NCBI RefSeq assembly: GCF_001421435.1
Contig: NZ_LMKA01000001.1
Span: 68,385 to 132,384, forward strand
DNA from: Chryseobacterium sp. Leaf201
GTDB lineage: Bacteria; Bacteroidota; Bacteroidia; Flavobacteriales; Weeksellaceae
Direction of reading: 5' to 3'
Length of the DNA: 64,000 bases
Shown here: positions 7,215 through 16,182 of the stretch, piece after piece
Position numbering within the stretch: position 1 is the stretch's first letter
Layout: the number at the start of each line of letters is the position of its first letter
Made by a program: the position numbers and the translations under genes
The notes under the pieces: generated by a model
Databases searched by the model: none
The model's input: only the letters and a program-made list of their open reading frames with translations
What the model was told of the DNA's origin: nothing

Positions 7215-9344
7215 ATGTGGAAAAATTTTAAACTGAATAAATTTTTACTCCTGATTCCATTAACAAGTCTAATGTTTTGTTTCAACTCGCCAAAGAATGA
7301 TGACGAAAAGATGCAGACGATAATGGTGAGCGTAAAAAATACCCTTTCTTATTTGCATTACAGCCCGAAACCGATCAATGATGCTTATTCCAAAGATGTT
7401 TACAAGCATTATTTTGAATTGGTGGATCCGGGTAAAAGATATTTCGTTCAGTCGGATATGGATGAATTCGGAAAGCACGAGACCAAACTTGATGATTATA
7501 TCAATCAGGGAGACCTTACGTTTTATAAACTGACCATCGACAGGTTATACCAGAGAGTAGACGAGATTGATAAAATTACGCAGGATATCTTCAGCAAGCC
7601 CATCAACCTTGAAGAAGATGAAACCCTGATGCTTGAGCCAAAGGTTAAAAAAGTACCTGCCAACAAGCAGGAACAGTATAACGAATGGAAAAAGTTCATC
7701 AAATACAATATCCTTCAGGAAATTGAATCCATGAACAGCAAGGAAGAAGCACAGAAAGAGAAAAAAGACTCTGTTCAGAAGTATAACCTTAAAGACACCA
7801 TCAAATACCAGCCGCTTGCTGCAGACCAGAAGCTTAAAAAAGCTACTGATGAGGTAAAAGACCTGGTAAAAGAAACCTTTACGAGATTCAAAAAGAGAAA
7901 GAAAATGGATTGGTTCACCGTATACATGAATGCGTATACTGAAGTGTTCGATCCGCATACCAACTATTACTCTCCGAAAGACAAAGAAGATTTCGATACC
8001 AATTTTACAGGAAAAGTAATCGGGATCGGGGCGATCATCCAGGAGAAAAAAGGGAACCTGTACCTGGGAGCCTTAACCATAGGAGCCCCTGCCTGGAAAT
8101 CTAAACAGCTTTCTGAGGGCGATAAGATTCTGAAGGTAAAATCAAAACCGAAAGATGATGCCGTGAATGTAGTGGGAATGCTCTCTGATGAAGCCGTACG
8201 TTTGATCAGAGGAGAGAAAGGGACTCCGGTAACGCTGACGGTTCAGAAAAAAGACGGAAGCATTAAAGATGTTACCATGATCCGTGAAGAAGTAGCCATT
8301 GAAGATACCTTTGCAAGAAGTGTCGTAGTCAATTCACCAAACGGAAAAAAATACGGTTTTATCAATCTGCCGAGCTTTAACGCTGATTTTGAAAACCCGA
8401 ACGGAAGAAATGCTTCAGATGATATCAAAAATGAGATCATAAAACTGAAAGCCCAGAATATTGAAGGTATTGTTTTAGACCTAAGAAATAACGGAGGCGG
8501 TTCATTAACTGAAGTAGGGGATATTATGGGTCTTTTCATGCAGGCCGGGCCTTATGTACAGGTAAAAGACGGAAACGGGAAAATCCAGACCTTAAAGAAT
8601 AAAAACGAGACTCCGATCTGGACAGGTCCTTTGGTGATCATGCAGAACGAACTTTCTGCTTCGGCTTCTGAAATCTTAGCCGGTGTTATGCAGGATTATG
8701 GCAGAGCAATGATCATAGGTTCGCCGCAGTCTTTCGGGAAAGGAACCGTTCAGACATTTGTTGACCTGAACAGATTCCTGAATACAGAAGATGATTTCGG
8801 GTCTTTAAAACTGACGATCCAGAAATTCTACAGGATAACAGGAGAATCTACCCAGAGAAAAGGGATTGTTTCTGATATCCAAATGAAGGATTTCTTTACG
8901 TATGCTGAAATCGGGGAAAGATATGATGACTTTGCTTTAGCATGGGATAAAATTCCGGCTACTAATTTTAAGAAGTTAAACTATTTCGATGTCAAAGCCC
9001 TTGAAGCGAAGAGTGCCGGAAGAATGGCTAAAAACAGCAATTACCAGTTATTACTGGAGTCTGCGCAGTGGAGAGAACAGCTGGATAAAGAGGAGAGCAT
9101 TACTCTGAATATCAATAAATTCAATGAAGTGATGAAGCAGAGAAAAGCGCAGATAGAGAAATTCAAAGTACTGACGAAATTCGATAACGGACTGAAATTC
9201 ATGATGTATCCTGCCGAAATCGAAAGAGAGAAAAAAGATGAAGCATTCAAGAAAAAGTCTGAAATGTGGATTAAAAATATGAGAAAAGATACCTACCTTC
9301 AGGAAGCAATGAATATCATTGCAGACATGAGTGTAAAATCATAA
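7215..9344 (+). CDS. prc: Carboxy-terminal processing protease (Tsp/Prc), S41 family
   Basis: A 709-residue periplasmic protease of the Prc/Tsp type that degrades or trims envelope proteins from their C-termini. It has an N-terminal hydrophobic signal with a possible lipobox-like MFCFNS, a long helical N-terminal domain (FELVDPGKRYF), a PDZ domain in the middle (GDKILKVKS, VGMLSDEAVRLIRGEKGTPVTLTV) and the S41 core. By alignment with E. coli Tsp Ser430/Asp441/Lys455, the catalytic residues are Ser483 (in LSASASE), Asp494 and Lys509 (in FGKGTVQ). Length is close to E. coli Prc (682). It is flanked by its own promoter and terminator. Confidence 0.95.
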   Translation: MWKNFKLNKFLLLIPLTSLMFCFNSPKNDDEKMQTIMVSVKNTLSYLHYSPKPINDAYSKDVYKHYFELVDPGKRYFVQSDMDEFGKHETKLDDYINQGDLTFYKLTIDRLYQRVDEIDKITQDIFSKPINLEEDETLMLEPKVKKVPANKQEQYNEWKKFIKYNILQEIESMNSKEEAQKEKKDSVQKYNLKDTIKYQPLAADQKLKKATDEVKDLVKETFTRFKKRKKMDWFTVYMNAYTEVFDPHTNYYSPKDKEDFDTNFTGKVIGIGAIIQEKKGNLYLGALTIGAPAWKSKQLSEGDKILKVKSKPKDDAVNVVGMLSDEAVRLIRGEKGTPVTLTVQKKDGSIKDVTMIREEVAIEDTFARSVVVNSPNGKKYGFINLPSFNADFENPNGRNASDDIKNEIIKLKAQNIEGIVLDLRNNGGGSLTEVGDIMGLFMQAGPYVQVKDGNGKIQTLKNKNETPIWTGPLVIMQNELSASASEILAGVMQDYGRAMIIGSPQSFGKGTVQTFVDLNRFLNTEDDFGSLKLTIQKFYRITGESTQRKGIVSDIQMKDFFTYAEIGERYDDFALAWDKIPATNFKKLNYFDVKALEAKSAGRMAKNSNYQLLLESAQWREQLDKEESITLNINKFNEVMKQRKAQIEKFKVLTKFDNGLKFMMYPAEIEREKKDEAFKKKSEMWIKNMRKDTYLQEAMNIIADMSVKS

Positions 9345-9368
9345 CCTCATCCCTAATGAAAATAAAAG

Positions 9369-9400
9369 AACCGCTGGTGAAAATCAGCGGTTATTTTTTA
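9369..9400 (+). terminator. Intrinsic terminator of prc
   Basis: An 8-bp stem (AACCGCTG / CAGCGGTT) with an 8-nt loop is followed by ATTTTTTA, directly after the prc stop. Confidence 0.85.
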
Positions 9401-9533
9401 TTATAAAAGTATGTTTACATTTTAATTTAAAAATTTTGAAGTTTAATTTCTGACTCTGTCCTCACTGATTTTTAAATTTATCACATAGAATCTGCGGGAA
9501 CGTTTTTGTTGAATAACTAACCGGAATCTGAGT

Positions 9534-10037
9534 TTATTTAATTTCTACGCAGCCCACCCGTCCTCCGGCATTTCCCGTAGGCTGGGTATGGAAGTCATCT
9601 GCCGCAGCATGGATGATCAGGCCTTTCCCGATGATATTTTTAGATTCATCGGTACATCCGAGGCACCATTTATCCGTCTTGAATGTCAGCATGGCATTGC
9701 CGCTCTGATCAGCTGTCAGGTTACCGATATCGCCCATATGGAAATGTTCGGCACCCCATTTACCGTGGTCGTTTTTAGAAGGGTTCCAGTGGCCGCCTGT
9801 TGAAGTTCCGTCTGCCGCTGAGCAGTCGCCTTTTTCATGGATGTGTACCGCATGGATCCCCGGAGTCAGGTTGGTGACATCCAGTTTCATGACCACTTCA
9901 TTTCCTTTTTGGGTAAACTTTGCCGTTCCGCCGGTCTGTGTATTGCTTTTAGACATCACCTGATAGGTATTGGTGGTACCGCAGGAAACAGCAAACAAAG
10001 CAGATGCCGCTAATAATACTAATGTGTTACTTTTCAT
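9534..10037 (-). CDS. sodC: Cu/Zn superoxide dismutase-family lipoprotein
   Basis: A 167-residue SodC that converts superoxide to O2 and H2O2 in the periplasm or at the outer membrane. It has a lipobox signal (LAASALFAVSC-G). The metal-site motifs are intact: HAVHIHEKGDC (copper and bridging His), GGHWNP, HFHMGD (zinc ligands) and the late HAAADDF histidine; the family disulphide is provided by the DC and GCVEI cysteines. The start is taken at MKSNTLV (10037), where a proper signal peptide begins; the longer frame to 10121 would hide it. It is divergent from an AraC-type regulator, which may control it, though no operator is evident. Confidence 0.92.
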   Translation of the reverse strand: MKSNTLVLLAASALFAVSCGTTNTYQVMSKSNTQTGGTAKFTQKGNEVVMKLDVTNLTPGIHAVHIHEKGDCSAADGTSTGGHWNPSKNDHGKWGAEHFHMGDIGNLTADQSGNAMLTFKTDKWCLGCTDESKNIIGKGLIIHAAADDFHTQPTGNAGGRVGCVEIK

Positions 10038-10159
10038 TTTGAATGATTTAAGTGATTGATTATACGTTAAATTTAGAAAAGATTTTTCAAACCTCTTACA
10101 ATTGTTTTGTTTTTTAAACAATCAGCAATAAAAGACAAATCGTTTTCATCCGATCCTGA

Positions 10160-10167
10160 TACCTTTG
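10160..10167 (+). promoter_or_regulatory. -7 element that fixes the AraC-regulator start
   Basis: TACCTTTG is a full match to TAnnTTTG. It overlaps the TTG at 10165 that begins the longest open frame, so translation must start downstream; GTG at 10189 fits. Confidence 0.55.
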
Positions 10168-10188
10168 CAGGAAATTAACTGCAGCAAA

Positions 10189-11094
10189 GTGGAAGAACAT
10201 AAAAAAAGAATTGTTAATGCCATCCGGTATATTGATGATCATCCGGACGCAGAGCTTACACTGGAAACCGTTTCAGAGGCGGCTGCCTATTCACCGTTTC
10301 ATTTCCACCGGATTTTCAGGCTGATTACCGGAGAAACCGTGCAGAGCTATATCATCCGGAGAAGGATTGAACGGTGTGCTTTCTATCTGGCTTCACGCAA
10401 GACTATGCCGGTAAAAGAGGTATATCTTCAGTTCGGATTTTCCAGCCATTCCTCTTTCAACAAAGCCTTTAAAAAACATTATGGGTTATCTCCTTCTGCT
10501 TTCAGAAAGTCGGCGCCTGAAAGCTTTCACAGGATTTCTGCAGAACACAGCAAGAATGGACAAACCAATGCCGTTTTCAGCCAGTACATTTGCCATATCG
10601 AAAACCTTTTAAACTGGACTGAAATGAATTTAAACATTAAAGTAACGGATCTTCCGGAAATGAACCTGGCAGCAGTAATGAGTCTTGGTATTGCCCATGT
10701 AGAACCCTCTTTTAACATCCTGATCGATTGGGCAAAAGCAAAGAAATTATTTACTGCGGAAAATGTAAAAATGCTTTCCGTGTATCACGACAGCTTCAAA
10801 GTAACGCCGCCTGATAAAGTAAGAATTCATGCATGCATGCTTCTGGATGAGCCTTTGCAGCGGCAGGAAGGCGAAGTTTTCCCTGAAACCGCAGAAGCCG
10901 GAAAATTTATCGTCGGGAGCGGGGAAGTCACCCTGGCCGATTTCGAACAATGCTGGGTTTCCCTGTTTTTATGGATGAATGAAAACAGGTATTCCATGCG
11001 GAAAGCCTTTCCTTTTGAGATCTATCACACCAATTTCAAGGAACATCCCGAAGGGAAAATGACCGTGGATTTCTGTATCCCGATTAATCAGTAA
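10189..11094 (+). CDS. AraC-family regulator with C-terminal GyrI-like ligand domain
   Basis: About 301 residues. The N-terminal half is an AraC/XylS DNA-binding domain with two helix-turn-helix units (LTLETVSEAAAYSPFHFHRIFRLITGE and MPVKEVYLQFGFSSHSSFNKAFKKHYGLSPSAFRK). The C-terminal half (from about residue 150, LNIKVTDLPEMNLAAV to DFCIPINQ) is a GyrI-like/SHOCT-type small-molecule domain as in Rob and BmrR. Such proteins usually sense lipophilic or toxic compounds. The start is GTG at 10189, not the upstream TTG, because the latter lies in the -7 element. It is divergent from sodC. Confidence 0.88.
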   Translation: MEEHKKRIVNAIRYIDDHPDAELTLETVSEAAAYSPFHFHRIFRLITGETVQSYIIRRRIERCAFYLASRKTMPVKEVYLQFGFSSHSSFNKAFKKHYGLSPSAFRKSAPESFHRISAEHSKNGQTNAVFSQYICHIENLLNWTEMNLNIKVTDLPEMNLAAVMSLGIAHVEPSFNILIDWAKAKKLFTAENVKMLSVYHDSFKVTPPDKVRIHACMLLDEPLQRQEGEVFPETAEAGKFIVGSGEVTLADFEQCWVSLFLWMNENRYSMRKAFPFEIYHTNFKEHPEGKMTVDFCIPINQ

Positions 11095-11148
11095 GAACTT
11101 ATTGTAATAACAGTCTATTGTACAATGATTGTTTATGGTTTGCCATAA

Positions 11149-11203
11149 AATTCCCCTCCCACGGAAGGTGGCAAAAATTCAAAGGATTTTTGACGGGGTG
11201 GTT
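11149..11203 (+). repeat. Extragenic palindromic repeat (CCCCTCC ... GGGGTGG type)
   Basis: A compact stretch with nested inverted repeats: CCCCTCC near the left end and GGGGTGG at the right end flank CCACGGAAGGTGG and an imperfect palindrome AAAAATTCAAAGGATTTTT. From memory, closely similar units recur between genes in Chryseobacterium genomes. Only one copy is in this window, so the repeat status is from recollection and not shown here. An 89-codon frame (11118-11387) that reads through it is not credible as a gene. Confidence 0.5.
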
Positions 11204-11359
11204 TAATATATCTGCATTAAAAATAAAACCGACACAGGAAAACAGGCAGCATATTCTTAAAAAACACTTCCATTGCTTCTCAAAAAAACAAAACCAACGG
11301 TTCAGATTCCAAATTCTACTACTCGGTAACAAAAATAAAGCAGCAGCAGAATTTCGCCA

Positions 11360-11367
11360 TACTTTTG
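11360..11367 (+). promoter_or_regulatory. -7 element of the second TonB receptor gene
   Basis: TACTTTTG matches TAnnTTTG and leaves a leader of about 10 nt before the ATG at 11384. No clear -33 TTG is visible. Confidence 0.45.
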
Positions 11368-11383
11368 AATCGAAATCATCACT

Positions 11384-13627
11384 ATGAAAACAAGAATACT
11401 ATTGTTAATTTCTTTTTTATCCCTTACTTTAAGCTTTGCCCAGGTAAAAATTTCAGGTAAAGTAACCTATAAAAATAAGGGCGTGGGAGAGGTTAATGTT
11501 ACTTTAAAAAATACCTATGACGGAGCAACAACCGATGCAGACGGAAATTTCTCTTTTGAAACTTCGGAAAAAGGAACCAGAACGCTGACCTTCACCCATC
11601 CGAAATACGATGATGTTGAAAGGCCGGTTACCCTTGAGAGTCCGGAAGTTTCCGTAACCGCAGAACTGAAAGAACAGATCAATGAAATTGATGCAGTGGT
11701 GGTTTCCGCAGGATCTATCGAAGCCAGTGACAAGAAAAGGGCAACGGCACTCCTGACACCGATTGATATTTATACGACAGCCGGAGCGAACGGGCAGATT
11801 TCCTCAGCCCTTACTTATCTTCCCGGGGTGCAGAAAGTAGGAGAAACGGAAGGCCTTTTTATCAGAGGCGGGACCGGTACCGAATCTAAGATTTTTATGG
11901 ACGGAAGCCTGATCAACAATTATTTTTCCAACTCGGTGCCTGGAATTGCGGGCAGGGACCGTTTCAATACCTCACTTTTCAAAGGGAACATTTTTTCAAG
12001 CGGAGGGTATTCTGCCTTATATGGACAGGCTTTATCCGGTGCCCTGATGCTGGAAAGCGTGGATCTCCCAGACCAGAGTTCCTATAATATCGGGATCTCA
12101 CCCATCTTCCTGAATGCAGGATTCCAGAAACTCAGTGATAACGGCAGCTATTCTTACGGGGCAACCCTGGGATATTCCAACCTGAAGCTGATGCAGGAAG
12201 CCCTTAATTTTAACACCAGTTTCACAGATGCGCCTGAAGGTCTCAACAGCGATTTTAATTTCAGGATCAAAACGAAATCAGGAGGGTTTTTTAAATATTA
12301 CGGAATGTACAGCGCCAACAGTCTGGGGGTAAAAACGGCAAGCCTGGAACCTGAGAATGATTTTTCATTGGTGAACCTGAAAGGAAAAAATACATATCAC
12401 AATCTTTCATTCAGGCAAAAATTCGGGAAATACCTGCTGAATACAGGAGCTTCATACTCTTTTAACCGTTCAGACCTGGATTTTTCAACAGAAAAGAATG
12501 ATACGGAAACAGGAAATACGAATCTCTTGACAGATGGAAATTATATCAACTTTAAAGCGGTCCTGGAAAGAAAAATCAACAAGATCAGTGCGTTGCGTGG
12601 AGGGTTTGAACTGAACAGGACCGATGAAAAAATGAGTTTCGGGGATTTTGCAGAGAAGGACTATAAAGATTTAATTTCTTCCGCTTTTATGGAAACGGAT
12701 CTCGGTTTCAGCAACCGGTTTTCAGCAAAGATCGGGGTGAGGGCAGAGCATTCCTCGTATCTGGGAAAAAGCAATATTGCTCCCCGTTTAGCCTTGGCTT
12801 ACCGTCTGGCTAAAGACTGGACTGCTTCTTTCGCGTACGGGCTTTTCTACCAGAACCCGGAAAGTAAATATATCAACGGGCCGGCAAACCTGGATTTTCA
12901 GAAATCACAGCATTATATTTTCCAGTTCCAGCGGGCTGCAGATGGAAGGAGCTTGAGATTTGAAGCATTTTACAAAAAATATGATGATCTTCTGAAAGTG
13001 AAGAACTTACCTTTTAAAGATAGTCAGAACCAATATGTCCAGACTGCCGATAATAACAATGGTTACGGTTATGCGAAAGGGCTGGAGCTGTTCTGGAGGG
13101 ATAAGAAAACATTTAAAAATATAGATTACTGGCTCAGCTATTCTTTCCTGGATTCCAAAAGGGATTTTATGAATTACCCTTTCAGCCTGAAACCCAATTT
13201 CGCTTCGGAACATACCTTGTCTGCTGTAGCCAAAAAGTTTGTGACCAACTGGAAAACTGGTTTTAACCTCTCTTATACGTATGCAAAAGGACGCCCGTAT
13301 TATGATATTGCTTCTAAAAATGTTAACGGCGAACCTGAATATTATATCAGGCATGAAGGCCGCCTGAAGAGTTTCAATGCCCTGAACTTCAGCCTGAATT
13401 ACCTCCCGAACCTGGGTAAAAAAGATGCGAAGGCATTTACCATATTGGTGCTGAGTGTCTCCAATATCCTAGGATCTAAAAATGTGTACGGCTATAACTT
13501 TTCAAATTCAGACGGCGGAGCAAGAAGATCAGCGGTTGTCCCGCCTGTAAACACCTTTGTTTTCGTAGGGGTTTTCATCAGCTTCGGAGTGGATAAGACA
13601 GAAGATGCCATTAACAATAATTTATAA
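11384..13627 (+). CDS. TonB-dependent outer-membrane receptor
   Basis: A 747-residue receptor: signal peptide (SLTLSFA-QV), carboxypeptidase-regulatory-like domain (about 22-95), plug (SALTYLPGVQKVGETEGLFIRGGTGTESKIFMDG split across residues 130-175), then a beta-barrel. The last residues (DKTEDAINNNL) do not end in an aromatic, but FVFVGVFISFGV just before can form the last strand. Unlike the first receptor it has no DUF4249 partner; the next gene encodes a periplasmic protein. FecA-like iron-complex uptake is possible, but the substrate is not readable. The promoter -7 is at 11360. Confidence 0.9.
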   Translation: MKTRILLLISFLSLTLSFAQVKISGKVTYKNKGVGEVNVTLKNTYDGATTDADGNFSFETSEKGTRTLTFTHPKYDDVERPVTLESPEVSVTAELKEQINEIDAVVVSAGSIEASDKKRATALLTPIDIYTTAGANGQISSALTYLPGVQKVGETEGLFIRGGTGTESKIFMDGSLINNYFSNSVPGIAGRDRFNTSLFKGNIFSSGGYSALYGQALSGALMLESVDLPDQSSYNIGISPIFLNAGFQKLSDNGSYSYGATLGYSNLKLMQEALNFNTSFTDAPEGLNSDFNFRIKTKSGGFFKYYGMYSANSLGVKTASLEPENDFSLVNLKGKNTYHNLSFRQKFGKYLLNTGASYSFNRSDLDFSTEKNDTETGNTNLLTDGNYINFKAVLERKINKISALRGGFELNRTDEKMSFGDFAEKDYKDLISSAFMETDLGFSNRFSAKIGVRAEHSSYLGKSNIAPRLALAYRLAKDWTASFAYGLFYQNPESKYINGPANLDFQKSQHYIFQFQRAADGRSLRFEAFYKKYDDLLKVKNLPFKDSQNQYVQTADNNNGYGYAKGLELFWRDKKTFKNIDYWLSYSFLDSKRDFMNYPFSLKPNFASEHTLSAVAKKFVTNWKTGFNLSYTYAKGRPYYDIASKNVNGEPEYYIRHEGRLKSFNALNFSLNYLPNLGKKDAKAFTILVLSVSNILGSKNVYGYNFSNSDGGARRSAVVPPVNTFVFVGVFISFGVDKTEDAINNNL

Positions 13628-13677
13628 AAAGAAGGATAAACGACAGTTATGGTCATTTAAGTATATAAATTAATACA

Positions 13678-13685
13678 TATCTTTG
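13678..13685 (+). promoter_or_regulatory. -7 element upstream of the 216-residue exported protein
   Basis: TATCTTTG matches TAnnTTTG, 38 nt before the ATG at 13724. Confidence 0.45.
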
Positions 13686-13723
13686 AATAATATATAAAAT
13701 CTAACCTTTAAAAATTAAAAAAA

Positions 13724-14374
13724 ATGAAGAAATATCTATTAAGCTTTGCTTTAGCTTTTGTAAGCTTAACAGCTTTCGCTCAGTCTGATTATGAAAAAGC
13801 AATGAAAGAAAATATTGCTAAAATTGAAACCTCAAAAACCCCTGAAGAATTCACGGCATTATCCAATAATTTCCATAGGATTGCAGGGAAAGATGAGAAC
13901 AACTGGCTGCCGTTTTACTATGCGGCTTTAACCAATATCCAGAAAGGAAGGATGCTGATGCAGCAGGGGAAAACCCAGGATCTTGATTTTATAGCAGGCG
14001 TAGCCGGAAAATACATTGAGGCCGCTTCTCACGTAGCGCCTACGGATAATGCAGAGATCCATCTGTTGAGCAAAATGGTTTATTCTCTGAAAATGATGGT
14101 CAACCCTCAGCAGAGATTTATGACAGACGGGACAAAAGCAACCGAAGAGCTTAAAAAAGCTGAAAAGCTGGACCCTAATAATCCGAGGATTGCTTTGATT
14201 AAGGCAGAAGATACTTACTTCACGCCTGAGCAGTACGGAGGAAGCAAAGCAAAGGGAATGGAACAGTTTAAGGATGCACTGGCAAAATTTAATTCCTATA
14301 CTCCGAAATCTGCATTAGAACCGAACTGGGGCAAAGCAGAAGCCGAATATTTTATCAAAGGAGCTAAAAAATAA
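13724..14374 (+). CDS. Exported helical (TPR-like) protein of unknown function
   Basis: A 216-residue protein with a clean signal peptide (FVSLTAFA-QSDYE) and an all-helical body. The segment TEELKKAEKLDPNNPRIALIKAE resembles a tetratricopeptide unit, and YGGSKAKGMEQFKDALAKF resembles another. I know this as a common conserved Bacteroidota periplasmic protein without an assigned function. It has its own promoter and a strong terminator, so it is not co-transcribed with the receptor upstream. Confidence 0.8.
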   Translation: MKKYLLSFALAFVSLTAFAQSDYEKAMKENIAKIETSKTPEEFTALSNNFHRIAGKDENNWLPFYYAALTNIQKGRMLMQQGKTQDLDFIAGVAGKYIEAASHVAPTDNAEIHLLSKMVYSLKMMVNPQQRFMTDGTKATEELKKAEKLDPNNPRIALIKAEDTYFTPEQYGGSKAKGMEQFKDALAKFNSYTPKSALEPNWGKAEAEYFIKGAKK

Positions 14375-14393
14375 CAGTAGAAATAGATACAAT

Positions 14394-14420
14394 AACCTTC
14401 CGGCTGCGGAAGGTTTTTTT
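14394..14420 (+). terminator. Intrinsic terminator after the 216-residue protein gene
   Basis: A 9-bp stem (AACCTTCCG / CGGAAGGTT), GCTG loop and T7 tail. The first LytTR-like half-site of the next promoter starts 3 bp beyond the T-run. Confidence 0.9.
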
Positions 14421-14422
14421 AT

Positions 14423-14493
14423 GCCGTTCAGTGGCGGAAAATAACAGCTCAGCAAAAAATAGTTGGCCATACCTGTAATATCCGTTAATTTTG
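14423..14493 (+). promoter_or_regulatory. Histidine-kinase operon promoter with LytTR-type direct repeats
   Basis: Two 10-bp half-sites, GCCGTTCAGT (14423-14432) and ACAGCTCAGC (14444-14453), lie 21 bp apart start to start. Nine bp later comes the -33 TTG (14463-14465), then 20 nt and TAATTTTG (14486-14493). The half-site form and phasing match known LytTR sites (AlgR ACCGTTCGTC; AgrA ACAGTTNAG pairs with 12-bp gaps). The same layout precedes the 2TM/response-regulator operon at 16868. The second half-site here is degenerate. Confidence 0.6.
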
Positions 14494-14510
14494 ACTCAGG
14501 AAAATCAATC

Positions 14511-15827
14511 ATGAAACGCAAGAACCTTATTACTTTATGCTGGATATCACTGGGGACTTCCATGCTTTTTTTCTTTGGCTTTACCGATGAAAAGAACCTG
14601 GAAAACTTTGTGCTTACCGTTGCCGTCTGCCTGATGTACTCATTTGTATTAGGGATGGGAAACGGGCTGATCAATGATTTTCTGAATAAAAAGTTCCCCT
14701 GGTCCGAAGCAACCACCAAAAGAGCCGTCATAAGTATTGTTTCGATCTTAATTGCCAATATCATCCTGGTGTACTTCTGTAATTATGTGAACTTTGTTAT
14801 TTTTCAGAAAAACGCAACTACGGAAGAATATTTCTCGGGGAAATACAATTTCATCAATTGGTTTACCATCAATGTGGCACTCCTGATTTCTGCTTTTCTC
14901 CATGCCCGGGGCTTTATGGAAGAACTGAAAAAGACATCCCGAAAAGAAGTGGTAGAGCAGAAACTGATTGCAAAATCGGCAAACGCCCAGTTTGAAAGCT
15001 TAAAAAACCAGCTGGATCCTCATTTCTTATTCAATTCCTTAAATGTATTAAGCTCATTAATTGACGAGAATCCGCGACAGGCCCAGAAGTTCACCGCTTC
15101 CATGTCAAAGATTTACCGGTACGTTTTGGAGCAGAAAGACAAAGAACTGGTAACGATGGAAGATGAGCTGGAATTTGCAAAAACCTACTGTGATTTACTG
15201 AAGACAAGGTTTGAAGACAGCGTGGGTTTTGAATTTAACGTCCGGAAAGAAGATTACCGAAGGTTTGTGGTTCCCCTGTCCCTGCAGTTGCTTCTGGAAA
15301 ACTGTATCAAACATAATTTTGCCACTTCCGGAAAACCGCTGATTATTAAAATATTTTCAGAAAATGATACACTCTGTATTGAAAACAACCTGCAGGTAAG
15401 AGAACAGATGAAGGAAAGTTCAGGAATCGGATTACCGAATATTGTACAGAGATACGCCCTGCTTACCAAGCGGAATGTATTCATTGAAAAATCCGGGGAT
15501 TATTTTAAAGTAAAACTTCCGGTGTTGGTATCTAAACCCAGTGAAATCAAGATTAAACCTGAGGATAACAATAAAGCCTACGAAAGAGCCCAGAAACGGG
15601 TCAAGGAAATCAAAGGTTTTTACGGGAACCTTATTTCATACTGTATCGTGATTCCGGTCTTAATCATTATCAACTTAACCACCAGTCCGGATGACATCTG
15701 GTTTTATTTTCCTATGCTGGGATGGGGGATCGGGATTGCTGCACACGGGATGAATGTTTTCGCCGTCGGTAAAAACTGGGAAGAAAAGAAAATCAGAAAA
15801 ATACTCGAAAATCAGAATAAATATTAA
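14511..15827 (+). CDS. LytS/YehU-type sensor histidine kinase with C-terminal 2TM domain
   Basis: A 438-residue membrane kinase. The N-terminus has four hydrophobic helices, followed by a short coiled linker and the His_kinase (PF06580) domain with QLDPHFLFNSLN; the phospho-acceptor is His171. An HATPase-like part follows (LQLLLENCIKHNF, SSGIGLPNIVQRY). The last 90 residues are a 2TM domain (AYERAQKRVKEIKGFYGNL, then two helices, WEEKKIR) nearly identical in plan to the stand-alone protein at 16981. The ATG at 14511 is chosen because the longer TTG start (14463) is the -33 element. Its partner is probably the LytTR regulator at 17638. Confidence 0.9.
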   Translation: MKRKNLITLCWISLGTSMLFFFGFTDEKNLENFVLTVAVCLMYSFVLGMGNGLINDFLNKKFPWSEATTKRAVISIVSILIANIILVYFCNYVNFVIFQKNATTEEYFSGKYNFINWFTINVALLISAFLHARGFMEELKKTSRKEVVEQKLIAKSANAQFESLKNQLDPHFLFNSLNVLSSLIDENPRQAQKFTASMSKIYRYVLEQKDKELVTMEDELEFAKTYCDLLKTRFEDSVGFEFNVRKEDYRRFVVPLSLQLLLENCIKHNFATSGKPLIIKIFSENDTLCIENNLQVREQMKESSGIGLPNIVQRYALLTKRNVFIEKSGDYFKVKLPVLVSKPSEIKIKPEDNNKAYERAQKRVKEIKGFYGNLISYCIVIPVLIIINLTTSPDDIWFYFPMLGWGIGIAAHGMNVFAVGKNWEEKKIRKILENQNKY

Positions 15828-15837
15828 AAAACAGCTC

Positions 15838-16143
15838 ATGAAAAATATAGACCAGGACGACTTCAGGTATAAAGAAGCAGAAAGAAGGGTTAAAAAGATT
15901 AAGAATTTTTACGTCTTTGCCTTTGTTTACGCAGCCGTAAATATTTTCCTTTTATCAGTGAATTACAAAGCATTAAAGCCCCATGAAAGCATCTGGCAGT
16001 TTAAATATTTCAGCCTTCCGGTATTCTGGGGAATCGGCCTTGCTGTTTATGCGCTGCGTGTATTCGTTCCCGGGTTCATCTTCGGAAACAACTGGGAAGA
16101 AAAGAAGATTAAAGAACTGATGGAAAAAGAAAAGCAGCTGTAA
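15838..16143 (+). CDS. Stand-alone 2TM domain protein
   Basis: A 101-residue protein with the 2TM (PF13239-type) plan: charged helix (YKEAERRVKKIKNFYVF), two membrane helices around a FWGIGLAVYALRVF turn, and an NNWEEKKIKELMEKE tail. It lies 10 bp after the histidine kinase stop and is in the same operon. The ATG at 15838 is preferred, since the longer frame begins inside the kinase gene. Its function is unknown; similarity to the kinase tail suggests that these domains associate with each other or with the kinase in the membrane. Confidence 0.85.
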   Translation: MKNIDQDDFRYKEAERRVKKIKNFYVFAFVYAAVNIFLLSVNYKALKPHESIWQFKYFSLPVFWGIGLAVYALRVFVPGFIFGNNWEEKKIKELMEKEKQL

Positions 16144-16182
16144 AATATTAAGGCTACAGGCATTTCTGATAAATAAAACATA

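Noticed and set aside
10165-10188. TTG start for the AraC regulator at 10165
   Set aside because: It lies inside the -7 element TACCTTTG, so it would not be in the transcript; GTG at 10189 fits.
11118-11387. 89-codon open frame upstream of the second TonB receptor
   Set aside because: It runs through the palindromic repeat and the promoter -7, has no protein-like composition, and overlaps the receptor start.
14463-14510. TTG start for the histidine kinase at 14463
   Set aside because: It coincides with the -33 element; ATG at 14511 leaves a short normal leader.
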